In this document: piece after piece, positions 6,918 to 16,248 of the stretch | Numbering within the stretch: the first letter of the stretch is position 1 | Layout: every line of letters starts with the position of its first letter | Source of the DNA: Pseudomonadota bacterium | GTDB lineage: Bacteria; Pseudomonadota; Gammaproteobacteria; Burkholderiales; UBA9220 | Direction: 5' to 3' | Length of the DNA: 39,526 nucleotides | Assembly (NCBI GenBank): GCA_021845865.1 | Contig: JAJZVC010000026.1 | Location: 1-39,526 of the forward strand | The notes under the pieces: model-generated | The model's database searches: none | What the model was told of the DNA's origin: nothing | Seen by the model: only the letters and a program-made list of their open reading frames with translations | Translations under genes and position numbers: made by a program

Positions 6918-8282
6918 TCAGCGCAGCCAGACGGTCTTGGCATTCACGAATTCGCGGATGCCATGATAGGACAGCTCCCGCCCGAAGCCGGAGGCCTTGA
7001 TGCCGCCGAAAGGCAGACGGGGGTCGGACTTGACCATGCCGTTGATGAAGGCGCAGCCCGCCTCGATGGCGGCGGACAGCATTTCCGCCCGCTGGGTGTC
7101 CTGGCTCCACAGGCTGGCTCCGAGGCCGAAGGGGGTGTCGTTGGCGATGCGCAGCGCGTCCTCCTCGTCCTCTGCCCGGATGACGGCCATCACCGGGCCG
7201 AACAATTCCTCCCGGTACGCCCGCATGCCGGGGGTGACCCGGTCCAGCACGGAGGGCAGATAATAGGCGCCCTCCCCCGGCAATGGCTGGCAGCCCAGGA
7301 GGGGCTGCGCCCCCTGGTTGATGGAGTCCGTCACTTGGCGGTGCAGCTCGTCCCGCAGGTCGGCTCGGGCCATGGGGCCGATCTGCGTCTCCTCGTTCAC
7401 GGGGTCCCCTACCTTGAGCTCGTCGGCCTTGGCGACGAGGAGGGAAACGAAGCGATCGGCGATTTCAGGGGCCAGGATGAGGCGCTTGGCCGCAATGCAG
7501 GATTGGCCGCAGTTCTGGTAGCGGGAGGCAATGGCCGCGTTGGCGGCGGCCTCCAGGTCGGCATCGGCGAAGACGATAAAGGGATCGGAGCCGCCCAATT
7601 CCAGCACGCATTTTTTCAAATGCCGCCCGGCCGTTTCAGCCACTCTGCGGCCGGCGTTTTCCGAGCCGGTAAGGGTGACGGCGTGGACGAAGGGGCTGGC
7701 GATGGCCTCGGCCACCTGTCCGGCGCCGATCATCAGGGTGGTGAATATGCCCTCCGGAAAGCCGCTGTCGCGAAACAGTTTTTCCAGGGCCAGGGCGATG
7801 CGGGGGACGTTGGAGGCGTGCTTGAGGGCTACCACGTTGCCCGCCATCAGGGCCGGGACGGCGGCGCGGAACACCTGCCAGTAAGGAAAATTCCAGGGCA
7901 TGACCGCCAGCAGCGTGCCGAGGGGTTGGTAGGCCACGTAACTGCGCCCGGCATCGGATTCCACCGGCTCTTCCTGGAGAAAATGCCGCGCCCACAGGGC
8001 GTAGTATTCGCAGGCCAGGGCGCATTTCTCCACTTCGGCACGGGCTTCCCGCAGGGGTTTGCCCATTTCCTCGCTGATGAGGGTGGCGTGGGTTTCCAGA
8101 TTGGTGCGCAGGTGGAGGCAGGCCTCGTGCATCAGTTCGGCGCGGTGGTCGAAGCTGGTGAAACGCCAGGTGCGCCACGCCACGTGGGCCAATTCAAGGG
8201 CGTTGTTGAGGGCGCCGCTGTCCCAGTCCGGGTAGCTGGCGATGAGCCGTCCGTCGGCGGGGTTTACGCTGGTATGGGGCAT
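6918..8282 (-). CDS. NAD(P)-dependent succinate-semialdehyde dehydrogenase (aldehyde dehydrogenase family)
   Basis: A 454-residue ALDH. The catalytic pair is Glu228 (LELGGSDPFIV) and Cys262 (NCGQSCIAAKR). Cofactor-binding elements are MPWNFPYWQVFRA, LKHASNVP and TGSENAGRRV, and the C-terminal PFGGIKASGFGRELS completes the fold. The start MPHTSVNPADGRLIASYPDW and the NCGQSC phrase match the short (~455 aa) Sad/GabD-like semialdehyde dehydrogenases that feed succinate into the TCA cycle. A second cysteine, Cys258, lies four residues before the nucleophile, as in redox-switched relatives. It stands alone: no aminotransferase or transporter is adjacent. Substrate (succinate semialdehyde or a similar short semialdehyde) is inferred from family likeness. 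It is divergent from slt. Confidence 0.88.
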   Translation of the reverse strand: MPHTSVNPADGRLIASYPDWDSGALNNALELAHVAWRTWRFTSFDHRAELMHEACLHLRTNLETHATLISEEMGKPLREARAEVEKCALACEYYALWARHFLQEEPVESDAGRSYVAYQPLGTLLAVMPWNFPYWQVFRAAVPALMAGNVVALKHASNVPRIALALEKLFRDSGFPEGIFTTLMIGAGQVAEAIASPFVHAVTLTGSENAGRRVAETAGRHLKKCVLELGGSDPFIVFADADLEAAANAAIASRYQNCGQSCIAAKRLILAPEIADRFVSLLVAKADELKVGDPVNEETQIGPMARADLRDELHRQVTDSINQGAQPLLGCQPLPGEGAYYLPSVLDRVTPGMRAYREELFGPVMAVIRAEDEEDALRIANDTPFGLGASLWSQDTQRAEMLSAAIEAGCAFINGMVKSDPRLPFGGIKASGFGRELSYHGIREFVNAKTVWLR

Positions 8283-8378
8283 CCGTGCTATCCTAGCGGC
8301 GTAGGCGGAGAACCCGGTCAGGGCTGACGGGATAAGGCTTCGCCTGGATTGTGAAAGCGGTTTTCACTATAGCAGGTT

Positions 8379-10301
8379 ATGCGCGGAATTTTACTAATCG
8401 GCGTCTTGCTGCTCCTTGCGGGTAGCGGCGCTTGGGCGGGAGAGGACGAGGATTTTCTCGCCGCCCGCGATGCCTACCGCGCCGGTGTCGGTCCGCGGGT
8501 GGCGGCCTATGCCCAGCGTCTGCAGGGCACGGTGCTCGGACCCTATGTGGCGTCCTGGGATTTGCTCATGCGTCTCGACGATGCCGGCGAGTCCGAAATC
8601 CGCGGTTTCATCAACAGCTACGCCGACAGCCCGATTTCCGACCGGGTGCGAGCAGAGTGGCTGCGCCGGCTGGGCAGGAAGCAGAACTGGGCGCTCTTCG
8701 CGGCGGAATACCCCCTCCTCGTCAACACCGATCCCGAACTGGTTTGCTACAACCTGCAGGCCCGCCTGGTCCGCAGGGACGGTACGGCGTGGGAGGATGC
8801 GCGTGCCGTCTGGCTGACCGGCGATTCGCTGCCCAAGAGCTGCGGTCCGGTGTTCGACGCCATGGCCGACGCCGGCAAACTGGGCGGCGAAGAAGTGTGG
8901 GCCCGCGTGCGCCTGGCGCTGGAACAGGGCAACACGGCAACCGCCCGCAGCGCGGCGGAACGCCTCCCGGCCAACCAGCAGGGGCCGTGGCTGGACCAGT
9001 TGGGACTGGCCTCGGAAAATCCCCAGCGCTTCCTCGATCGCCTGCCCGTGGACTTGAGAAGCCGGGGCGGGCGGGAGCTGACCATTTTCGCCCTTTACCG
9101 CCTGGCCCGCAGCCAGCCAGACCTGGCCAAGGCCCAGTGGCAAGAGGTGCAGGGGCGTTTCAGCCAGTCCGAACAGGAGTATCTGTGGGGACAGATGGCT
9201 TTCCAGGCGGCGCGCCGCCTCTATCCCGATGCGCTGGGGTGGTTCGCCAAGGCGGGAAAATTGAGCGATGCCCAGCTGGAGTGGAGGGCTCGCCTCGCGC
9301 TGCGGGCCAAAAATTGGAACGAGGTGCTTGCCGCCATCAACGCCATGTCCGACACCGGGCGCCAGCAGCCGGCATGGCGCTACTGGAAAGGACGTGCCCT
9401 GAAGGCGCAAGGCAAGACGGCGGCGGCGAACGCGATATTCGCCTCCTTGTCGGGCGAGCATCTGTTTTACGGCCAGCTGGCCGAGGAGGAGTTGGGCGCG
9501 GTCGCCGGTCCCCCGTCCATCGCCTACAAGCCCGGCGGGGAGGAGATCGCCGCGGTGCGAAAGCTGCCCGCCGTTCAGCGCGCCCTGGCCCTTTACCGCC
9601 TCGGCTTGCGTACCGAGGCGACCCGGGAGTGGCTGTGGGGGACGCGGAATTTCAACGACCGCCAGTTGCTGGCGGCGGCGGAGGTGGCGCGGCGGGAGGG
9701 GTGGCCCGACCGTTCCATCAATACGGCCAACAAGACCGTGCAGCTACACGATTTCACCTTGCGCTTCCCCACTCCCCACTATGACGTGATGAGCCGCTAT
9801 ACGCGCCAGACGGGCCTGGACGATGCCTGGGTGTACGGTCTCATTCGCCAGGAGAGCCGCTTCGTCCAGATTGCCCGCTCCTCGGTGGGGGCTAGCGGGT
9901 TGATGCAGCTGATGCCCTCCACCGCCCGCTGGGTGGCGAAAAAACTGGGAATCCGGGACTTCCGCCAGTCGGCGGTCAACGAGCTGGACACCAACTTGGC
10001 TTTCGGCACCTATTATCTGCGCCATGTGCTGGATGAATTGGACGGACATCCGGTGCTGGCCACCGCCGCCTACAATGCCGGGCCGGGCCGGGCGCGGCGC
10101 TGGCGCGATCCGCTGCCGATGGAGGGAGCGATTTACGCCGAATCCATTCCCTTCAATGAAACCCGCGACTACGTGCAAAAGGTGATGAGCAACGCGGCCT
10201 ATTATTCCGCCATCCTCGGCCGCGGCCTCACCTCGGTGAAGGCGCGTCTCGGCATCGTCGGCGGCGGTGACGGCTGGCGGGACGGCGACGCCAAGGAATA
10301 G
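8379..10301 (+). CDS. slt: Soluble lytic murein transglycosylase
   Basis: A 640-residue periplasmic enzyme that cleaves the MurNAc-GlcNAc bond with 1,6-anhydro ring formation. It has an N-terminal signal peptide (MRGILLIGVLLLLAGSGAWA), then a long alpha-helical superhelical U/L domain of about 420 residues. The C-terminal SLT domain has catalytic Glu492 in LIRQESRF, followed by SSVGASGLMQLMPSTARWVAKKL, LDTNLAFGTYYL and the substrate loop TAAYNAGPGRARRW, then YVQKVMSNAAYYS. Length matches Slt70 homologues. The next gene starts 53 bp downstream, so the two may share a transcript; the slt-NDUFA9-like-cca order is recurrent in betaproteobacteria. Confidence 0.95.
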   Translation: MRGILLIGVLLLLAGSGAWAGEDEDFLAARDAYRAGVGPRVAAYAQRLQGTVLGPYVASWDLLMRLDDAGESEIRGFINSYADSPISDRVRAEWLRRLGRKQNWALFAAEYPLLVNTDPELVCYNLQARLVRRDGTAWEDARAVWLTGDSLPKSCGPVFDAMADAGKLGGEEVWARVRLALEQGNTATARSAAERLPANQQGPWLDQLGLASENPQRFLDRLPVDLRSRGGRELTIFALYRLARSQPDLAKAQWQEVQGRFSQSEQEYLWGQMAFQAARRLYPDALGWFAKAGKLSDAQLEWRARLALRAKNWNEVLAAINAMSDTGRQQPAWRYWKGRALKAQGKTAAANAIFASLSGEHLFYGQLAEEELGAVAGPPSIAYKPGGEEIAAVRKLPAVQRALALYRLGLRTEATREWLWGTRNFNDRQLLAAAEVARREGWPDRSINTANKTVQLHDFTLRFPTPHYDVMSRYTRQTGLDDAWVYGLIRQESRFVQIARSSVGASGLMQLMPSTARWVAKKLGIRDFRQSAVNELDTNLAFGTYYLRHVLDELDGHPVLATAAYNAGPGRARRWRDPLPMEGAIYAESIPFNETRDYVQKVMSNAAYYSAILGRGLTSVKARLGIVGGGDGWRDGDAKE

Positions 10302-10354
10302 GACGCTTCCGCTATACTGGAGTGCATGCACCTTTCATTTTGTCGGGTATCTGA

Positions 10355-11260
10355 ATGATTATTCAGACAGTCTGTGTTCTCGGTGGGACGGGTTTTGTCG
10401 GTCGGCACGTGGTGGCGAAGCTGGCGGCGGCCGGTTATCGCGTCCGGGTGCTGGCGCGCAGCCGGGAAAAAAGCCGCCATCTCTGGCCGTTGCCGGATGT
10501 CGAGGTGGTGGAGGCCGACGTCTGCGACGAGAAGGTTTTGCGCCGCCAGTTCGCCGGCATGGATGCCGTGATCAATCTGGTCGGCATCCTGCACGAGAAA
10601 CGGCGCGGGGATTTCAAGCGCATCCACGCCGATTTGCCGGTGACGGTGGCCAGGGCGTGCCTCGATGTGGGCGTGCCGCGCCTGCTCCACATGAGCGCCC
10701 TGCAGGCTCATGAGCACGGCCCCAGCCGCTACCTGCGCAGCAAGGGGGAAGGGGAGGGCAGCGTGTTGCGGGCCGCGGACCATGGACTGAAAGTGACGGT
10801 GTTCCGGCCGTCGGTGATCTTCGGTCCGGGAGACTCCTTTCTCAACATGTTTTCCCCACTCGTCCGCTTGGCGCCGGTTATTCCTCTGGCCTGTCCCGAG
10901 GCCAAGTTTCAGCCGGTGTACGTGGAGGACGTGGCCCGGGCCTTCGTCGCCAGCCTTGGCGAGGCGAGCGCTTTTGGCAAGCGCTATGACCTATGCGGCC
11001 CCAAGGTGTACAGCCTGAAGCAGCTGGTTCGCTACGTGGCCGCCCTGAACGGGGTTTGTCCGGTGATTCTGGGGCTGGGGAGTCGGCTGTCCTATTGGCA
11101 GGCTCGCTTGATGGAACTGTCCCCGGTCAAGATGCTGACCCGGGACAATTATTACTCGATGCAGGCAGATAGCGTCTGCGATTGCCCCTTCCCGGCGGTT
11201 TTCCATATCCAGCCCGCCGCCCTGGAGGCGGTCGCCCCCGCCTATATCGGACGGTCCTGA
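10355..11260 (+). CDS. Complex I NDUFA9-subunit-like NAD(P)-binding protein (atypical SDR)
   Basis: A 301-residue extended/atypical short-chain dehydrogenase. The dinucleotide loop is GGTGFVGRHV at the N-terminus after MIIQTVCVL. Further features are VLARSREKS, MDAVINLVGIL, and RFKRIH-like DFKRIHADLPV. It contains YLRSKGEGE in place of the usual catalytic YxxxK context (Y-L-R-S-K), FRPSVIFGPGDSFLNMF, and FQPVYVEDVARAF. These phrases match bacterial homologues of the mitochondrial complex I subunit NDUFA9. Its role in bacteria is not established; a structural, NAD(P)-binding or quinone/lipid-linked function is possible. It is 8 bp upstream of cca and probably cotranscribed. Confidence 0.88.
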   Translation: MIIQTVCVLGGTGFVGRHVVAKLAAAGYRVRVLARSREKSRHLWPLPDVEVVEADVCDEKVLRRQFAGMDAVINLVGILHEKRRGDFKRIHADLPVTVARACLDVGVPRLLHMSALQAHEHGPSRYLRSKGEGEGSVLRAADHGLKVTVFRPSVIFGPGDSFLNMFSPLVRLAPVIPLACPEAKFQPVYVEDVARAFVASLGEASAFGKRYDLCGPKVYSLKQLVRYVAALNGVCPVILGLGSRLSYWQARLMELSPVKMLTRDNYYSMQADSVCDCPFPAVFHIQPAALEAVAPAYIGRS

Positions 11261-11267
11261 CCTCATT

Positions 11268-12497
11268 ATGCGCATCTACACGGTAGGCGGCGCGGTGCGC
11301 GACGAACTGCTGGGGTTGCCGGTCCAGGACCGGGACTACGTCGTGGTCGGCGCCACTCCCCAGGACATGGTCGCCCAGGGCTATCGGCCGGTGGGCAGGG
11401 ACTTCCCGGTGTTTCTCCATCCCCGCAGCCATGAGGAATATGCCCTGGCGCGCACCGAGCGCAAAGCGGGGAAGGGGTACAAGGGCTTCCAGGTCCACGC
11501 CGCCCCCGACGTGACCCTGGAAGAGGACCTGGCCCGCCGCGATCTCACCATCAATGCCATGGCCCGGGACGAGGCCGGGACCCTCATCGACCCCTATAAC
11601 GGCGAAGCCGACCTGAGGGCGGGGGTGCTGCGCCACGTCAGTTCCGCCTTCGTCGAGGACCCGGTGCGCATCCTGCGGGTAGCCCGCTTCGCGGCCCGCT
11701 TCGGTTTTCGCATCGCGGAGGAAACCCTGGCCCTGATGGGCGAGATGGTGGTCAACGGCGAGGTGGACGCCTTGGTGCCGGAACGGGTGTGGCAGGAGTT
11801 GTCCCGCGGCTTGATGGAGGCAAAGCCGTCGCGGATGTTCGACGCTCTGCGGGCGTGCGGCGCCCTGGCGAAAATCCTGCCCGAGGTGGACCGCCTGTTC
11901 GGCGTTCCCCAGCCGCCGCTCCATCACCCTGAAGTGGATACGGGGGCGCACGTGATGATGGTGGTGGACCGGGCGGCGGAAAAAGAGGCTCCCCTCGCGG
12001 TGCGCTTTGCCGCCCTGGCCCATGACCTCGGCAAGGGCGCCACCCCGGCCGAGGAATGGCCGCGCCATCACGGCCATGAGGCCCGTGGCGTGGAATTGCT
12101 GGGCCCCCTGTGCCAGCGTCTGCGGGTCCCGGTCGAGTGCCGCGACTTGGCCTTGCTCGCAGCCCGCTACCACGGCGACATACACCGTGCTTTCGAGCTG
12201 CGCGCCGCCACCGTGCTGAAAATCCTCGCCGAGGCCGACGCCTTCCGCCGCCCGGAGCGCTTCCTGGACCTGCTGGCGGTGTGCGAGTGCGATTTCCAGG
12301 GGCGGGAAGGTTACCGGGAGCGCCCTTATCCCCAGGCGGATTTCTTTCGCGCCGCCCTGGCCGCCGCGCTCGGCGTGGACGCGGGGGCGGTGGCCAGGGC
12401 TTGCCGGGACCCGGCGGCGATCGGGGAGCGGGTTTACGAGGCCCGCCTGGCCGCCTTGTCCTCCTGGCGCGAGGAGGCCGCTTCGCAGCCCGGTTAA
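11268..12497 (+). CDS. cca: Multifunctional CCA tRNA nucleotidyltransferase / phosphohydrolase
   Basis: A 409-residue class II CCA-adding enzyme that builds or repairs the tRNA 3' CCA end. The nucleotidyltransferase head is VGGAVRDELLGLPVQDRDYV with the metal-binding DxD-type acidic pair. The neck includes DLARRDLTINAMA and EDPVRILRVARFAARF. The C-terminal HD domain has His252-Asp253 in LAHDLGKG, and HHGHEARG, giving the phosphatase/phosphodiesterase activity typical of beta- and gammaproteobacterial enzymes. Length matches E. coli Cca (~412). In this window tRNA-Gly carries an encoded CCA, so a repair role is at least sufficient for that tRNA. Confidence 0.96.
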   Translation: MRIYTVGGAVRDELLGLPVQDRDYVVVGATPQDMVAQGYRPVGRDFPVFLHPRSHEEYALARTERKAGKGYKGFQVHAAPDVTLEEDLARRDLTINAMARDEAGTLIDPYNGEADLRAGVLRHVSSAFVEDPVRILRVARFAARFGFRIAEETLALMGEMVVNGEVDALVPERVWQELSRGLMEAKPSRMFDALRACGALAKILPEVDRLFGVPQPPLHHPEVDTGAHVMMVVDRAAEKEAPLAVRFAALAHDLGKGATPAEEWPRHHGHEARGVELLGPLCQRLRVPVECRDLALLAARYHGDIHRAFELRAATVLKILAEADAFRRPERFLDLLAVCECDFQGREGYRERPYPQADFFRAALAAALGVDAGAVARACRDPAAIGERVYEARLAALSSWREEAASQPG

Positions 12498-12550
12498 CGC
12501 TTTTGGCGCGGGGCGATAAAAGAGAATGCCTTGGTGAAAAGAAACTGGAT

Positions 12551-12580
12551 TTGACAGGGGTGGTTTTCATGGAATAGAAT
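12551..12580 (+). promoter_or_regulatory. Near-consensus sigma70 promoter of rplM-rpsI
   Basis: TTGACA (12551-12556, perfect) and TAGAAT (12575-12580, five of six) are separated by 18 bp, with the rplM ATG 38 bp further on. The predicted 5' leader is only about 30 nt, too short for a long structured ribosomal-protein leader. Confidence 0.85.
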
Positions 12581-12618
12581 TCGCGCCTTTCTTCAAAAAG
12601 ATTAGTGGGATTTCCGCA

Positions 12619-13047
12619 ATGAAAACCTTTTCCGCGAAACCGCATGAAGTGAAGCGTGAGTGGTTCGTCGTCGACGCCGCTGACAAAGTGTTGGGCCGTT
12701 TGGCGGCGGAAATCGCGCACCGCCTGCGTGGCAAGCACAAGCCCGAATACACCCCTCACGTGGACACCGGCGATTTCATCGTCGTGGTGAACGCCGACAA
12801 GCTGCGCGTGACCGGCAACAAGGCCCAGGACAAGATGTATCACCGCCACTCCGGCTACCCCGGCGGTATCTACAGCACCAACTTCACCAAGCTGCAGCAG
12901 CGTCACCCCGAGCGCGTGCTGGAAAAGGCCGTGAAAGGCATGCTGCCGAAAGGTCCCCTGGGCTACGCCATGTTCCGCAAGCTGAAGGTGTACCGTGGCC
13001 CGACCCATCGCCACGTCGCCCAGCAGCCGAAACAACTGGACATCTAA
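12619..13047 (+). CDS. rplM: 50S ribosomal protein L13
   Basis: A 142-residue L13, the standard length. It begins [20 protein letters not shown], followed by [25 protein letters not shown], the GDFIVVVNA strand, [12 protein letters not shown] and [13 protein letters not shown]13 is an early-assembling protein of the large subunit that binds 23S rRNA. It is the first gene of the universal rplM-rpsI pair, 9 bp before rpsI. Strong codon bias toward C-ending codons and the near-consensus promoter fit high expression. Confidence 0.99.
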   Translation: MKTFSAKPHEVKREWFVVDAADKVLGRLAAEIAHRLRGKHKPEYTPHVDTGDFIVVVNADKLRVTGNKAQDKMYHRHSGYPGGIYSTNFTKLQQRHPERVLEKAVKGMLPKGPLGYAMFRKLKVYRGPTHRHVAQQPKQLDI

Positions 13048-13056
13048 GGAATCGTC

Positions 13057-13449
13057 ATGATCGGTAACTACAACTACGGTACCGGCCGCCGCAAGAGCTC
13101 GGTGGCTCGCGTGTTCATCAAGCAAGGCTCCGGCAAGATCATCGTCAACGACAAGCCCGTCGACGAATATTTCTCCCGCGAGACCAGCCGCATGATCCTG
13201 CGCCAGCCCCTGGAACTGACCAACAACCTCAGCGCTTTCGACATCAAGGTCAACGTGGTCGGCGGCGGCGAAACCGGCCAGGCTGGCGCGGTACGCCACG
13301 GCATCACCCGCGCCCTGATCGATTACGACGCCTCCCTGAAGAGCGCCCTGTCCAACGCCGGTTTCGTGACCCGCGATGCCCGCGAGGTGGAGCGGAAGAA
13401 AGTCGGCCTGCGCAAGGCCCGTCGCCGCAAGCAGTTCTCCAAGCGTTAA
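13057..13449 (+). CDS. rpsI: 30S ribosomal protein S9
   Basis: A 130-residue S9, full length. It contains [46 protein letters not shown] and the basic C-terminal tail ending [17 protein letters not shown], whose final residues reach the P-site tRNA anticodon loop. It is second in the rplM operon and is followed by a strong intrinsic terminator. Confidence 0.99.
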   Translation: MIGNYNYGTGRRKSSVARVFIKQGSGKIIVNDKPVDEYFSRETSRMILRQPLELTNNLSAFDIKVNVVGGGETGQAGAVRHGITRALIDYDASLKSALSNAGFVTRDAREVERKKVGLRKARRRKQFSKR

Positions 13450-13470
13450 TCGCGACGCGACGCAGCATGG

Positions 13471-13497
13471 AAAAGCCGCCCTCGGGCGGCTTTTTTA
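13471..13497 (+). terminator. Rho-independent terminator of rplM-rpsI
   Basis: The sequence is an AAAAGCCGCC arm, a CTCG loop, a GGCGGC arm and a run of six T, 21 bp after the rpsI stop. Confidence 0.9.
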
Positions 13498-13566
13498 TTG
13501 CCTAGCGGTGGGGGCTGTTTTATCATTCCCAGTCCGGCTTAAACCATAGACAGAGCAAGGGATTTC

Positions 13567-14595
13567 ATGATCAAGGCAGGCATCGTCGGCGGGACGGGGT
13601 ATACGGGTGTCGAGTTGCTGCGGCTGTTGGCCCAGCATTCCGAAGTTGAACTCACGGCCATCACTTCCCGCAAGGAAGCGGGGATGGCGGTGGCGGACAT
13701 GTTTCCCAACCTGCGCGGGCGAGTGAGCCTCAAATTTTCCGACCCCCAGGACGCCCCCCTGGGCGACTGCGACGTGGTCTTCTTCGCCACCCCCAACGGC
13801 GTGGCCATGCAGCAGACCCGTGAACTGCTCGACGCCGGCGTCAAGGTCATCGATCTGGCGGCGGATTTCCGCATCAAGGACGTGGCCCTGTGGGAAAAAT
13901 GGTACGGCATGCAGCACGCCTGTCCCGACCTGATCGCCGAGGCGGTGTACGGCCTGCCGGAAATCAACCGCGACCAGGTGAAGGGCGCGCGCCTCATCGC
14001 CAATCCGGGTTGCTATCCGACGGCGGCGCAATTGGGCTTCCTGCCGCTGATCGAGGCGGGGGTGGTGGATACCGCCTTCTTGGTGGCCGACTGCAAATCC
14101 GGCGTCTCCGGCGCGGGGCGCAAGGCGGAAGTGCATACCTTGTTCGCCGAGGCCAGCGACAACTTCAAGGCCTACGCCGTCCCGGGCCACCGCCATTTGC
14201 CGGAGATCAAGCAAGGCTTGGCGCGGATGGCGGGCAAAGACGTGAACCTGACCTTCGTGCCCCACCTCACCCCGCTGATTCGCGGCATCCACGCTACCCT
14301 CTACGGCCGCCTGACGAAGGACGTGGACCTGCAGGCGCTGTTCGAGGCGCGCTACCAGGGCGAGTATTTCGTCGACGTGCTCCCGGCGGGCGCCCATCCG
14401 GAAACCCGCTCCGTGCGCAGCGCCAACCATTGCCGCATCGCCGTCCACCGTCCCCAGGGCGGTGATACCGTGGTGGTGCTGTCGGTGATCGACAACCTGG
14501 TCAAGGGGGCCGCCGGCCAAGCGGTGCAGAACATGAACATTCTCTTCGGCTTGCCGGAGAACGCAGGTCTGCAGCAGATTCCGCTGCTGCCATGA
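13567..14595 (+). CDS. argC: N-acetyl-gamma-glutamyl-phosphate reductase
   Basis: A 342-residue type 1 ArgC that reduces N-acetylglutamyl-5-phosphate with NADPH in arginine biosynthesis. The Rossmann loop is GGTGYTG (8-14). Catalytic Cys149 lies in [12 protein letters not shown], and [16 protein letters not shown] and [12 protein letters not shown] follow. It ends [13 protein letters not shown] and [19 protein letters not shown], all standard. The start ATG follows AGCAAGGGATTTC. Its stop overlaps the ATG of the next gene (ATGA), coupling it to the membrane coiled-coil protein. Confidence 0.97.
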   Translation: MIKAGIVGGTGYTGVELLRLLAQHSEVELTAITSRKEAGMAVADMFPNLRGRVSLKFSDPQDAPLGDCDVVFFATPNGVAMQQTRELLDAGVKVIDLAADFRIKDVALWEKWYGMQHACPDLIAEAVYGLPEINRDQVKGARLIANPGCYPTAAQLGFLPLIEAGVVDTAFLVADCKSGVSGAGRKAEVHTLFAEASDNFKAYAVPGHRHLPEIKQGLARMAGKDVNLTFVPHLTPLIRGIHATLYGRLTKDVDLQALFEARYQGEYFVDVLPAGAHPETRSVRSANHCRIAVHRPQGGDTVVVLSVIDNLVKGAAGQAVQNMNILFGLPENAGLQQIPLLP

Positions 14596-15338
14596 GAACG
14601 GTCAAGCGCAAGCTGCGGCGCCGTTTCGGCATCGCGGCGCCGCAGATGGCGGTGCGCACCCACGTTCCCTGGTATTGGCGCTGGGTCCTGTTCGGCCTGG
14701 CTGTCGCCCTGGGCTTGCTGTTCGCCCAGGAAATCTTCGATTCCGGCATGCGGGTGGCGGGTTTTGCCCGCGACAAGACGGGCGGAGAGCTGGTGCGCTT
14801 GCGGGGGGAGGTGAAGCGGCTGGAGAAGGAGAATGCCGACTTGCGCGCCTCCGTGGAGGCCGGGGAACGGCAGCTGCAAATGGAGCGTTCGGCCCAGGCG
14901 GATTTGACCAAGTCCCTCAAGAGCCAGCAGGACGAGAACTCCCGGTTGCAGGAAGACATCGCCTTTTTCCAGACCTTGATGCCGCGGGGCAAGGGGGCGA
15001 ACCAGGTGACCCTTCCCCGTTTCAAGGTCGAGGCGGGGGGCATGCCGGGCGAATTCCGCTACCGCCTCCTGGTGATGCAGGAGGGGACGCGGGACAAGGA
15101 TTTCCGCGGACGGGTCCAGTTGTTGGTGAATTACGTCCTGAACGGGGAGAAGGGCGTACAGGTCGTCCCCGCCGCGGGAGAGAGCCTTCCCGGGCTGGAT
15201 TTGAATTTCCGCTATTTCCAGCGGGTAAACGGAAGTTTTCAGGCGCCCCAGGGAGCGGTGGTAAAATCCGTGCAAGCCCGGGTGTTCGAGGGGGGGGCGA
15301 CGTACCCCAAGTTGCAGCAGACCGTAGTTCTGCCTTAA
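14592..15338 (+). CDS. Membrane-anchored coiled-coil protein (DUF6776-like)
   Basis: A 248-residue protein of unknown function. A basic cytoplasmic N-terminus ([13 protein letters not shown]) is followed by one transmembrane helix (~28-48, [20 protein letters not shown]). Next come a heptad coiled coil (~65-120, rich in E/K/L, with [15 protein letters not shown] and [16 protein letters not shown]) and a C-terminal beta-rich domain (~130-248; [21 protein letters not shown]). This topology puts the coiled coil in the periplasm. The gene is translationally coupled to argC and lies 10 bp before bactofilin. In betaproteobacteria this order is conserved, suggesting an envelope or cytoskeletal role alongside bactofilin; that role is an inference. 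Confidence 0.8.
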   Translation: MRTVKRKLRRRFGIAAPQMAVRTHVPWYWRWVLFGLAVALGLLFAQEIFDSGMRVAGFARDKTGGELVRLRGEVKRLEKENADLRASVEAGERQLQMERSAQADLTKSLKSQQDENSRLQEDIAFFQTLMPRGKGANQVTLPRFKVEAGGMPGEFRYRLLVMQEGTRDKDFRGRVQLLVNYVLNGEKGVQVVPAAGESLPGLDLNFRYFQRVNGSFQAPQGAVVKSVQARVFEGGATYPKLQQTVVLP

Positions 15339-15348
15339 GGGAGCTAGC

Positions 15349-15780
15349 ATGTTCTTCGGAAAAAAAACCAGCAGGCCGCAGAATCGCATCGATACCCTCA
15401 TCGGAGCGGGCACCCGCATCGAGGGAAACATCACCTTCAGCGGCGGCCTGCGCATCGACGGCCACGTGAAGGGGAACATCAGCGCCGAGGCGGGGCAGTC
15501 CGGCACCCTCGTGCTGTCCGAGCCGGCCCGGGTGGATGGCGAGATACGGGTTTCCCACGTGGTCATCAACGGCCAGGTGATGGGCCCCGTTTATGCGACC
15601 GAATACGCGGAACTGCAACCCAAGGCCCATGTCACAGGGGATGTGCACTATAAAACGCTGGAAATGCACCTCGGCGCCATCGTCGAGGGCAAGCTGGTGT
15701 ACCAGGAGAACGGGGTGGCGCATTATCATGCCCCCGCCGCGGCCGAGGATAACAACGGTGGAGAGAAGGTGGCCGATTGA
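15349..15780 (+). CDS. Bactofilin (polymer-forming cytoskeletal protein)
   Basis: A 143-residue bactofilin. The central domain (about 18-120) is a regular right-handed beta-helix with repeated glycine and valine positions: IDTLIGAGTRIEGNITFSG, LRIDGHVKGNIS, GTLVLSEPARVDGEIRVSHV, INGQVMGPVYATEYAEL and VTGDVHYKTLEMHLGAIVEG. Short unstructured termini are usual. Bactofilins form non-polar filaments without nucleotide, often membrane-associated, and place cell-wall enzymes. The nearby membrane coiled-coil gene (10 bp upstream) is a plausible partner. Confidence 0.95.
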   Translation: MFFGKKTSRPQNRIDTLIGAGTRIEGNITFSGGLRIDGHVKGNISAEAGQSGTLVLSEPARVDGEIRVSHVVINGQVMGPVYATEYAELQPKAHVTGDVHYKTLEMHLGAIVEGKLVYQENGVAHYHAPAAAEDNNGGEKVAD

Positions 15781-15842
15781 CCGACTAAGGGTGACGGCGC
15801 ATAATTGTTTAGTGATTTTGTTAAGTATTGAGGAGGTTTGCC

Positions 15843-16193
15843 ATGAATGCAGTGACTGAAGCGCCGAGCCCGTTGATTTTCACCGATAGCGCGGCCAAGA
15901 AAGTGAAGGAGTTGATCGACGAGGAAGGCACCCCGGGCCTCAAGCTGCGGGTCTTCGTGACCGGCGGCGGCTGTTCCGGCTTCCAGTACGGTTTCACCTT
16001 CGACGAGAACGTGAACGAAGACGACACCACCATCGAGAAGGGCGGCGTGACCCTGCTGGTGGATTCCATGAGCTTCCAGTACCTGGTGGGCGCGGAAATC
16101 GACTACAAGGAAAGCCTGGAAGGCTCCCAGTTCGTGATCAAGAACCCCAACGCCGTGTCCACCTGCGGCTGCGGTTCCTCCTTCTCCGCCTGA
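15843..16193 (+). CDS. erpA: Iron-sulfur cluster insertion protein ErpA
   Basis: A 116-residue A-type Fe-S carrier that delivers [4Fe-4S] clusters to apo-enzymes. The three cluster cysteines are present: [13 protein letters not shown] and the C-terminal pair in [11 protein letters not shown]. The start ATG at 15843 is preceded by a strong GAGGAGG, so an in-frame ATG five codons earlier is rejected because it lies upstream of this ribosome-binding site. The 62-bp AT-richer gap after bactofilin (GCATAATTGTTTAGTGATTTTGTTAAG) could hold its own promoter. A bidirectional terminator follows. Confidence 0.96.
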   Translation: MNAVTEAPSPLIFTDSAAKKVKELIDEEGTPGLKLRVFVTGGGCSGFQYGFTFDENVNEDDTTIEKGGVTLLVDSMSFQYLVGAEIDYKESLEGSQFVIKNPNAVSTCGCGSSFSA

Positions 16194-16209
16194 GCGAAGG
16201 AAACCGCAA

Positions 16210-16239
16210 GAAAAAGCCCCGCTACGGCGGGGCTTTTTT
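16210..16239 (+). terminator. Bidirectional intrinsic terminator between erpA and the PilZ gene
   Basis: A perfect stem (GCCCCGC/GCGGGGC, loop TACG) is flanked by A5 on the left and T6 on the right. It serves erpA on the plus strand and the convergent PilZ gene on the minus strand. Confidence 0.9.
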
Positions 16240-16248
16240 ATTTCCACA

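Noticed and set aside
12581..12618. Structured L13 autoregulatory leader
   Set aside because: The predicted leader is only about 30 nt with no stable hairpin.
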